From contig CM038044.1 in NCBI GenBank assembly GCA_021397845.1, forward strand, positions 103,290,942 through 103,354,941: a DNA stretch of 64,000 nucleotides. The letters are read 5' to 3'. Position numbers and translations under genes: made by a program. Positions 55,998-64,000 of this stretch are shown piece by piece. How positions within the stretch are numbered: the first letter of the stretch is position 1; every line of letters begins with the position of its first letter. Source of the DNA: Areca catechu. Lineage: Eukaryota; Streptophyta; Magnoliopsida; Arecales; Arecaceae. The notes under the pieces were generated by a model. That model was not told the DNA's origin. It ran no database searches and was given only the letters and a program-made list of their open reading frames with translations.

Positions 55998-57345
55998 ATC
56001 TGCTCTTTCCTCACAGGCCAGTTTGTTGGTGGACACACAGGGTCGGGATCACTCTCAATGATAGGGTTAGGCTCAAAAGGCTCACTAGGAATCACAGCTG
56101 GCTCCCTGTACTCTACTAAGTCTGTAATGTTGAAAGTAGAGCTAATGCCTAGTTCTGGAGGCAACTCGAGCACATAGGCATTGGATCCTACTCTCTTTAC
56201 CACTCTAAATGGTCCAGCTCTCCTAGCATGTAACTTTCTAACGGTTCCAGGAGGAAACCATTCAGGCCTTAACCTAATCATCACATAGTCTCCCTCAACA
56301 AAAGATTTGACTCGCCTTTGAGTATCAGCCAACTTCTTATAAGTTTCATTACTTAAATTTATTTTGGCATGAATTTCTTTATGCAAGTCTTTTACATGCT
56401 GTGCAAAATTCTCAGCAGACTCGGAGACTCGAGTGTGGACAGGTAAAGGGACTAGGTCAAGAGGTGTGTGAGGTTTGTACCCATGTACAATTTCAAATGG
56501 ACTCTTACCTGTAGACCTATTGACCGAGTCATTGTACGCAAATTCTGCCCTTGGTAGGTATAAATCCCAATTTCTGGTGTTTTCACCAACAAGACATCTC
56601 AGCAGATTTCCTAGGCTACGGTTCACTACTTCAGTTTGGCCATCAGTTTGGGGATGATAGGCAGTTGAAAACTTAAGTATTGTCCCTAACTTATGCCAAA
56701 GGGTCTTCCAAAAGTAACTGGTGAACCGGACATCCCTATCTGAAACGATTGTCTTAGGTAGGCCATGGAGTCTAACTATCTCATTGAAGAAAAGTGTGGC
56801 TACCTTAGACGCATCAAAGGTTTGGGAACAAGGCAAGAAGTGGGCCATTTTAGAGAATCGGTCGACTACGACACAGATAGAATCATGTCTCCTCTGGGTC
56901 TTAGGTAAACCTAACACAAATCCATACTCACATCTTGCCAAGGACGATCTGGGACAGGGAGTGGGGTATAAAGGCCAGTGTTTTGTTTTCGCTGTTTGGC
57001 AACAGCGCAGGTTCGACATCTAGCTACAATATTAGCTACATCCCTTTTCAAGCTAGGCCAGAAAAAGTGGTCTTCAATAGCTAGAATGGTCTTGTCTTTT
57101 CCAAAATGGCCGGCTAAACCTCCAGCATGGATTTCCCAAATCAAAAATTCCCTAAGAGAAGTTCTAGGGATGCAAAGCCTATTTTTGAAGAACAAAAAAC
57201 CATCTACAAGGGTATAATCCTGGTGATTACTAGATGGTCCTTGAACTAGATCCTGATACACAGTTGTGAAATCCGGACAAGACTCATATTCCTCTTTGAT
57301 TTGCTCAAACCGTATGACCTCAGTTCTAACAGAATTAATAACAGG
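55998..57345 (-). pseudogene. E3 integrase
   Basis: The zinc domain HAGGLAGHFGKDKTILAIED with ARCRTCAVAKQRKQ has the HHCC set. Catalytic residues are present: D in VVVDRFSKMAHF, D in TIVSDRDVRFTSYFW, E in HPQTDGQTEVVNRS. NRSTGKSPFEIVHGYKP and the C-terminal GDYVMIRLRPEWFPPGT follow. Two 1-bp deletions shift the frame: near 57345 (after the RNase H end ADALSRR) and near 56938 (in MDFVLGLP). Otherwise it is open over 363 residues (57019-55928). It is the only intact catalytic triad of a gypsy integrase in the window. Confidence 0.92.
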
Positions 57346-59342
57346 GATCGGCGACTAAGGGCATCAGCTACCTTATTCTCAACTCCAGCCTTATGTTTCA
57401 GGACAAAAGTATAGGACTGGATATATTCTACCCACTTAGCATGCCTAGGGTTAAGCTTCTTTTGGGAGTTCAGAAATCTAAGGGCCTCATGGTCCGAAAA
57501 TAGTATAAATTCCTGCGGTAGCAAATAATGTCTCCAGTAACGCAAAGCTTGCACCACCGCATAAAATTCCTTATCATAGGTAGAATACCTAAGCTTAGCA
57601 TCATTAAGTTTTTCACTAAAGAATGCTATGGGATGATTCTCTTGGCTTAGGACTCCACCTATTCCTACACCTGAAGCATCACAGGCAACCTCAAATACTT
57701 TAGAAAAATCGGGTAATCTCAGAATGGGTGCCTGGGTCATTTTATCCTTAAGATCTAGGAAGGCTTTATGGGCTGACTTAGTCCAATGAAATTCTCCCTT
57801 CCTAATACAATCAGTGATAGGAGCAGCTAAAGTACTAAACCCCTTGATGAATCGCCTATAGAAGGTAGCCAAGCTGTGGAAACTTCTAACTTCATGCACA
57901 TTGGTTGGCTCTGGCCAGTCTATTATGGACCTAGTCTTCTCAGGATCGGCCGCCACGCCGTCAGGGGTTACTACAAAACCAAGAAAGATAACTCTACTAG
58001 TCATGAATTCACACTTCTTAAGATTACCATAGAGTCTATCATTCCTCAAAACTTGGCAGACTGCTCTAAGGTGGCCTAGGTGATCTGCTGGGGTCTTACT
58101 ATAGATCAGGATGTCATCAAAATAGACCACCACAAATTTTCCTATGAAAGCTCTAAGTACCTGGGTCATAATTCTCATGAAAGTACTAGGGGCATTGGAT
58201 AACCCAAAAGGCATAACAACCCATTCATAAAGACCATCCTTAGTTTTGAAAGTAGTTTTCCATTCATCCCCGGGTCTAATCCTAACCTGATGATAGCCAC
58301 TTCTGAGATCAATCTTAGAAAAAATCATTGCACCAGCCATCATATCAAGCATGTCATCTAGTCTAGGGATGGGAAACCTATATTTGATTGTAATTTTATT
58401 GATGGCACGACTATCAACACACATCCTCCACGTGCCATCTTTCTTTGGGGTCAGTAAGGCTGGGACTGCACAAGGGCTAAGACTTTCTCTAATAAACCCC
58501 TTCCTCAATAATTCTCCAACCTGCTTTTGCAGTTCTTCATGCTCAGATGGATTCATCCTGTAATGGGGCAAGTTGGGCAAAGTCGCTCCTGGGATTAGAT
58601 CTATGGCATGCTGGATATCCCTAAGAGGTGGAAGGTGGTCTGGCAAATCCTCGGGAAAGACATCCTCAAATTCTTTTAACACAGGTTTAACTTCTTGAGG
58701 AGGCTCTGAGGGTTCCGAAGTTCTAAGTTCCTTAGCAGTCAACATCCAGATGGGTGAACCACTATGAATTTCTTGTTCTAGATCCTTAGCACTGATTAGG
58801 TTCACTCCAGTTTTCATCTCCTTAACCTTACCGGCTCCTTTAGTTACCTTGTCCTTAGGGGGAACTGAATGGATCGTAATCTTCTTCGCATTGAAACTAA
58901 AGATACAGGTATTGGATTTTCCTAAGAGGGTGGCATCATGATCATACAACCAAGGTCTTCCGAGAATTATACTGCTCACCCCCATGGGTAAGACATCGCA
59001 CCAAATCTTTTCGTGATAAGATTGCATTTGGATTTGGACTTGACATCTAGACTGGATGGGTATGGAGGTAGAATCTACCCAAGAAACCTTATAGGGGTTG
59101 GGATGGGGAACTGGGATTAAGCCTAACATCTTGACAGTGCTAGTAGAGATGGCATTTACACAGCTCCCACTATCTATGATGATCTTACATACCTTATCCC
59201 CTAATTTAAGAAAAGTCTGTAGGATGTTAGTCCTACGCCAATCCTCTTGAACTAGATTCTGGGATAGGATGCATCTTACAACTCCTAATTGGTCAGATTC
59301 ATTGGGTTCCTCCTCTCCTTCATACTCCTTAACCAAATTCAT
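57246..59342 (-). pseudogene. E3 protease, reverse transcriptase and RNase H (698-residue open frame)
   Basis: Residues 1-20 end the acidic linker (KEYEGEEEPNESD). The aspartic protease site IIIDSGSCVNAIS is at 54-66 (DSG 57-59). RT spans about 225-470, with DGTWRMCVDSRAINKITIKY (302-320), FSKIDLRSGYHQ and catalytic YFDD (407-410). RNase H starts near 550 (EVACDASGVG) and ends ADALSRR; the last 35 residues are out of frame after the 57345 deletion. The frame continues upstream through a TAG (59433) into the zinc knuckles. The Met at 59342 is not a real start. All catalytic acids in this stretch are visible, so it is nearly intact and could be the source of enzymes for E1/E2-like elements. Confidence 0.93.
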
Positions 59343-59429
59343 TCCGGCCTCATAAACTTCTTCTTCAAATTCCTCACTGGGCTCGGAATTATCATTCTCT
59401 CCCTCTTCTATGTAAAGGGATCTCCGTGG

Positions 59430-59540
59430 GCACTAGCTAGCAACATGACCTACCTTATGACACTTGAAACAGGCTATGGCAGTACACTGACTGGAAATGT
59501 GACCTGGTTTCTGACACTTAAAACAGGTGATATTTGAACT
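59430..59540 (-). pseudogene. E3 gag zinc knuckles
   Basis: Two CCHC knuckles follow each other: CFKCQKPGHISSQC and CFKCHKVGHVAS-stop-C. The TAG at 59433-59435 replaces the CAG of SQC. They are in the protease/RT frame, while the gag core is in another, so a frameshift lies near 59545. Knuckles bind genomic RNA. Confidence 0.85.
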
Positions 59541-60526
59541 AGGGTTCTCTGGGTGTCAGGTGCCTTACCTTTATCCATGGGCCTAGGGGTAGAAGTACCC
59601 TGAAAAGGTTTACTAGGGATAACTTGGCTAGGTCCATTCCTTGGGATAGGGGCACTAACCCTAAAAGGTATAGGTCCTCTCTGAAATTTCTCAGTATTCA
59701 GTGCAATCTGGTAGGCTTGGTCTAGATCAGTAACCTCTCTCAGAAATAGTTCTCTCTTGATATCTTCCCTCAGTCCAGCCCTAAATCTAGACAAAGTGAC
59801 TTCGTGGGCTTCACTCACATCACATCTCATTAGGTATTCATCAAAAGTAGCTATGTAGTCTGAGACAGATCGGTTTCCTTATTTCAGGTTTTGCCATTGG
59901 TCTAACAGGTTTTGCTGGTATGAAATGGGTAGGTATTTATCTCTCAGTTTTTCTTTCATACCCTGCCAAGTGGTTATGGGCTCAACATTCCGTCTCCTAG
60001 TGGTTAGCTCAATGTTCCCCCAGTATAACCTAGCTTGACGCACTAATTTCATCTTGGCAAACTTGTATTTCCTTTCCTCAGACATAGCATACCACTCAAA
60101 GTATTGGTCCATCTCACCCTCCCAATCAGAATACACCTTAGGGTTCAGACTACCATCAAAAGTGGGTGCATCTAATTTGATGTTCCTGATGAACCTATCA
60201 TCTCTATCTTCAGGCTCTGGGTCAAGCCTCCTATGATTAGGTTCAGGATCTCTATATAAAGGCCTTCTAGGCTCCTGATGTGGGTGAGGTTGAGGCACAT
60301 TAAAATCGAGGTTAGGAGTCCAATTCTGATGTCTAGGTTCTTCAAGTACTTGGACTCGGTCCCTAAGTTGGGTAAGATCCTCATGAATTTGTGCGCTAAA
60401 CTGGGCCACAGTGTTTGTCATATCCTGATTCATTTTAGCCATACTTTCAGTAAGAGTTCTGATCATGGCCTCTAAATCAGGTTGGGTTTGACCAGGTTGA
60501 TATGGCACTCCGTTTCTGGTAGACAT
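59541..60526 (-). pseudogene. E3 gag
   Basis: It starts MSTRNGVPYQPGQTQPDLEA. Residues 20-75 are probably coiled coil (MIRTLTESMAKMNQD). The core runs APTFDGSLNPKVYSDWEGEM, DQYFEWYAMSEERKYKFAKM, MKEKLRDKYLPISYQQNLLD, QWQNLK. A TAA at 59879-59881 stands where CAA is expected, and the frame then continues FRAGLREDIKREL and LDQAYQIALNTEKFQ to about 59545. This is the Retrotrans_gag type of core. Apart from the single stop it is complete and is the reference for E1, E2 and the 9658 fragment. Confidence 0.9.
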
Positions 60527-61417
60527 GATGATTCAAGCAAGCACACAAAATGAGACTAGACTAAATCGACTACTGGATCACTAGACCTAGAGTCCAAACT
60601 AAATGCCCAATCAGAGTGGCAAGCTAGCCTGTAGTAACTCAGGACTCAGCCAGGCAGGTATAAGGGGAGTGTTAGGTCCCTGATTGCCAATCCTAGACAC
60701 CAATCAGTGATTGGCCAGGTAGGCGGACCAGCACACAAGCCCTTCGGGAATGGATCCCTGAACCACCGTTCTAGACACTGAGTGCTAAGTACACACAGAA
60801 TAACTCGGCAAACTGACTCAACACTAGCCTAGACCCGACCAATTGGTGTCCCTAGCCCACTAGGGCAAATTAGGTCTAACTGGTTTTAAATTAGGTCTAG
60901 GTTCGAATGATTGGATGGTGGTTTTGGGCTAAGGAGAGGTAATCAACTCTTCCCCTTATCTTAGATGCTCAATTGCCCTTAAGTAAATTATGAGATGATC
61001 ACTCCAAAAAGAATTGAATTGCATAACACAAAAAATAGAGTTGTTGTATTTTAATGCTCAGAAATTTTACCGAAACCAATAAATCACAGAAAAATTATGG
61101 AAAATAGGTTCAATTATACTGGTTTCAACGAAGCAAAAATCATGCAATTTGGAGTTTTATGCAGGGAGAAATAATTCAGACAACAGGGAAATTACGGGCT
61201 GCAACTATGTTGTCTTCCCCGTTTATAATCCCTGCTACGAAGTTATAACCCAATGGATCCCCTACACGCCCTAGGAACACCCGTGGAATGGGAGGAGGAG
61301 GCTTGCGCCTCGCTTAGTTCCTAGGACCGGACGTCCTGGGGAGTCTACTTCGAGCAGACAAAATAAAAAGAGAAAACGATCAAAACATGCAAGCAAGCAA
61401 ATCAGAAACCCTAGACT
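60527..61417 (-). other. E3 leader
   Basis: Non-coding, about 890 bp, closely similar to the E1 and E2 leaders. It includes the CCAATCAGTGATTGG stem (60705-60719) and a GGACGTCCTGGGG region near 61327-61340. No gene is seen. Confidence 0.65.
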
Positions 61418-61431
61418 GGGCTCTGATACCA
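61418..61431 (-). other. Primer binding site of E3
   Basis: The minus strand reads TGGTATCAGAGCCC, four bases from the LTR end; initiator-Met tRNA type. Confidence 0.92.
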
Positions 61432-61435
61432 AAAA

Positions 61436-63071
61436 TGATGCAGAACAAATAAAGGGATACGATGCGGAAGTAAATTAAGATTAACTAATTTTTTTGTTGT
61501 TTTTATATGTTTGTAGAAGTTGGCTTCAAATCAAAGAAAAGTTAACCTAACATTGAAAGATACTAATATGATAATTGAAAGCACAATTTTAAGGAAACTA
61601 AATTATCAGAGTAGTTCAGAAGCAACGGATCGCTGGGGGTTGAGAAACTCCCAGACCTAGGGTTTCGCTCCGAACTTTCAGCAGAACAGAAATAAAGAGA
61701 AGAGATGGTTTACCTAGCCAGACAATGATCTTCACAGATTTTGGTGGAAGAACTCTCCCGAGCAGATTGTTGGATCCTCGGATTCAGATATCTTCGCAAT
61801 GGATCCTCCGGTACTGGTCCTTTGGCGGGTTGGCTTCTCCTGAACTCAAGATCTGGAAGAGAAGAAAAACAATTGATGGAATTAGAGAGTCAAGGGAAGA
61901 ATTTACCAGGTTGATGAACTTGAAGATTGAAATTGCTGAAAACTGGATTCTCCTGGAAGCTGATGTGATTTTCCTTGGAACTTGCTCTGGATCTGAAGTA
62001 GCCGGACTGGATCTGGATGAAGGTGGACGGCCTGGACTTGTAGAGAGAGAGAGGCCGTGGGAGATGGGAGGAGCTAGGGTTTGATGGATTGGAAATAATG
62101 AAGGGTGGCTAGGGTTTTGGATTTTTAAGTGGCTAACCTAGGGTTTTGGATAAAGATGGAGATCTCTCACCTTCTCAAGGCTCCAATGGAACCCGGATTA
62201 CCCCCTCACAGAGCTCAACACTTAGAATAGTACGGAAGAAGAGAAACCTAGGTCACTCAACACAAGAGAATAGCAAAAATAATTTTCTTCATTGATTTTT
62301 TTCAAAGTTACAAAGAGAGGTCTATTATATAGACCTAAAATTTTCTCCAAGCTTGTACAAATTCCCATGTGGGACTAAACTCCTCCAACCTCTAGATTAG
62401 GTAGAAAATCTCCTCTCTTGGCCGACCAAGAGTTCAAAAAAAATTTGGGATGGCCATAAAGGAATTGTTTTGGAATTTTTATGGCACCTTCTTTGGAGTT
62501 GGATTTGGATTTGGAGTCCTCTTCTTCTTATGGCATTTCTTCTTTTCTTCCACTCCAAGTTAAGCTCTTTGATTTTGATTTGAACTTCAATTAGGAGTAG
62601 GTTGGATGTCCTTCTTTGATTTTTTCTCCAAGAGAAGTCCCTTTCCTTCTTTGCTTAGACAAAATTGGCAGGTATGGGCGCCTCCTTTAAATTAGCTTCC
62701 AATTTGATTTTTTTCTTCTTTGGGTGTGGGGACCATGACACTGGGATGCCTCTGTGGTGCCTCCTGGACCCTGGCGTGTGCTCGGAGTGTGGCTGGGCAT
62801 GTGGCTTGGAGTGTGGCCTCCACTTGCTTGGACCTTGATTTGATTGGAAGACAAATATGGCACCATATTGGATAAAATTGAAACCACATCGGGACTTGCA
62901 CCGAGTCAACATGACTCAACAAAATTTAAATGGTGACTCAAGAAATAAATAAAAATAAATAAACTGGTTGACTAGGTCAACCTTTATTACAAACCCTAAT
63001 TTCTCGGGCAAGGTTAATCAGAGATCCAGATGGAGCTCTGAAGTCTTCATCTGAGTCTGGTGCCCGCACCA
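61436..63071 (-). repeat. 5' LTR of E3
   Basis: It runs from TGGTGCGGGCACCA (63071) to TTCTGCATCA (61436). It has the same TATA region as the 3' LTR at about 62319-62335. Nearly all differences from 54156-55790 are transitions or homopolymer length changes. Confidence 0.95.
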
Positions 63072-63076
63072 GCCCT

Positions 63077-63508
63077 TAAGATAGATTCAATTTATGCACA
63101 CTCAAATAAAAAAAATAGCTTGCAGAAAATAAAAAGCAGAACAACAGTAAAATTGATCTCAGAAAATCTATAGAAATTAATAAATCATGAAAATTTTAAG
63201 TAAATTACTTTCAATTATACTGGTTCCAGAAAAACAAGAATTACTTATTTTGGAATTTTTTACAGGGATAAACAATTCAAATAATAGGGCAGTTAGTGGC
63301 AGAAAATAGAACGTGTGTCCCGTTTACAATCCCTGCCTAGAAGTTATAACCCAGCGGCACCCCTACACGCCCTGGGAACCCCCGTGGAATGGGAGGGGGA
63401 GGCTTGCGTCTCGCTTGTTCCTAGGATCGGACGACCAGGGGAGTCTACTCCAGGCAGCAAAAGTAAAAAGGAACGAAAAAATAATCAAACAAGCAAGAAC
63501 CCTAGATA
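63077..63508 (-). other. E1 leader, second part
   Basis: It continues the E1 leader interrupted at 54155 and matches E2 51370-51810 and E3 60980-61417. No gene is seen. Confidence 0.75.
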
Positions 63509-63522
63509 GGGCTCTGATACCA
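63509..63522 (-). other. Primer binding site of E1
   Basis: The minus strand reads TGGTATCAGAGCCC, initiator-Met tRNA type. A second, altered copy (TGGTACCAGAGC) lies 29 bp away inside the LTR end (about 63540-63551). Confidence 0.9.
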
Positions 63523-63526
63523 AAAA

Positions 63527-64000
63527 TGATGCAGAACGAAAGCTCTGGTACCAAAATGATGCAGAACAAAAATATGGAATGCGGAAGCAAATTAAAATTA
63601 ATATATTTTTTTTATATATATATTTTCAGAAGTCGGCTTTGACTCAAAGGAAAGATAAACTAATGTTGAAAGAAACTAAGAAATGAAAGAAAGCACAATT
63701 AAAAGGAGTGGATTATCAGAGTAACTCAGAAGTAGGATCGCTGGGGATAGAGAAACGCCCAGATCTAGGGTTTGCTCTGAGTTTCAACGAAACAGACAAA
63801 GTGAGAAGGGAAGGTTCTTGTTACCTAGCAGTGATATCTCTCCATTTGGTGGAAAAAAGACTCTCTCGAGCAGATTATTGGATCCCGGGAGTCAAGGTAT
63901 CTTCGCAATGGATCCTCCGATAATGGTCCTTGGCAAAGTTGGCCTCTTCTTGAACCCTGGATCCTGGAGAAAAGAAGAACAAGGTTAGGAACAAGAGACT
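63527..64000 (-). repeat. 5' LTR of E1 (partial, runs off the window)
   Basis: It matches 42601-43080 nearly base for base, including the 30-bp terminal duplication (63527-63556) with the inner primer-like site. About 1.17 kb should lie beyond the window. Confidence 0.9.

Larger units (their letters stand above)
54156..63071 (-). mobile_element. E3: complete chromovirus with full gag-pol, target duplication GCCCT
   Basis: LTRs are 54156-55790 (3') and 61436-63071 (5'), 1635 and 1636 bp. GCCCT flanks it (54151-54155 and 63072-63076), in the E1 leader. In order on the minus strand: primer site, leader, gag, zinc knuckles, protease, RT, RNase H, integrase, chromodomain. By eye the LTRs differ at about 15 substitutions and 3 short indels, under 1 percent, so it is the youngest dated insertion here. 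Six coding lesions are listed under its parts. Confidence 0.95.
42601..64000 (-). mobile_element. E1: non-autonomous chromovirus hosting E2 and E3 (5' LTR runs off the window)
   Basis: The 3' LTR is 42601-44242 and the 5' LTR starts at 63527. E1 sequence is 42601-46715, 53449-54155 and 63077-64000; joining these across the E2 and E3 target duplications gives a continuous element of about 5.7 kb. It has gag plus acidic extension, an integrase tail and a chromodomain, but no protease, RT, RNase H or integrase core. Both LTRs carry the same 30-bp terminal duplication, proof that they belong together. TCTTC (42596-42600) is the candidate left target duplication. Confidence 0.88.

Noticed and set aside
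1..64000. Host genes, tRNA or rRNA genes, or a bacterial or viral defence-type system
   Set aside because: No frame outside retroelement genes shows a recognisable domain, and no cloverleaf or rRNA sequence was noticed. The novelty here lies in the retroelement structures.

Overview
This 64 kb window is nuclear heterochromatic DNA of a flowering plant, probably a monocot (the organism call is inference; a palm-like genome would fit). It contains no convincing host gene and no tRNA, rRNA or CRISPR. Almost all of it is LTR retrotransposons inserted into one another. I recognise four groups: (a) Ty3/gypsy chromoviruses, whose LTRs start TGGTG and end CATCA, with an initiator-Met-type primer site and a C-terminal chromodomain; (b) Ty3/gypsy Tat-lineage elements with a second RNase H domain and an antisense ORF; (c) a Ty1/copia Sirevirus; (d) remnants of other LTR elements.

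Layout. 1-3276 is the chromodomain end and 3' LTR of a + strand chromovirus, holding a solo LTR (1545-2819, target duplication CCTTT). 3440-5912 is an LTR-like block with perfect 8-bp inverted ends. 6152-30277 is Tat element T1 (+). Its 5' LTR is split by a gag-only chromovirus derivative (7946-13479) and an older LTR remnant (13480-14992). Its gag is split by a solo LTR (15657-17368, GCCGT). Its decayed gag-PR-RT-RNH-aRNH-INT runs to about 22456, followed by 50-bp and 306-bp tandem repeats and an antisense ORF region (23640-25980). Its 3' LTR (26394-30277) holds another solo LTR (26678-28242, GTGGC). 30278-32138 looks like the 3' end of a minus-strand gypsy element. 32139-39073 is the 3' half of a Sirevirus (-).

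From 39063 to the right edge is a five-level nest: the Sirevirus integrase is broken by a chromovirus LTR (39063), that LTR by Tat element T2 (39576), the T2 gag by chromovirus E1 (42601), and E1 by two complete chromoviruses, E2 (46716-53443, GCTAT) and E3 (54156-63071, GCCCT).

How the parts relate. E3 carries a full gag-PR-RT-RNH-INT set, though broken. E1, E2 and the 7946-13479 element have lost protease, RT and RNase H but keep gag-related ORFs with an acidic extension, LTRs and primer sites, so they look like non-autonomous partners that would depend on E3-like enzymes (inference). The most distinctive signals are the 185-bp higher-order satellite-like arrays inside the Tat LTRs, the acidic gag-extension proteins, one stop codon shared by the chromodomains of E1, E2 and E3, and a primer-site-containing duplication at both LTR ends of E1.
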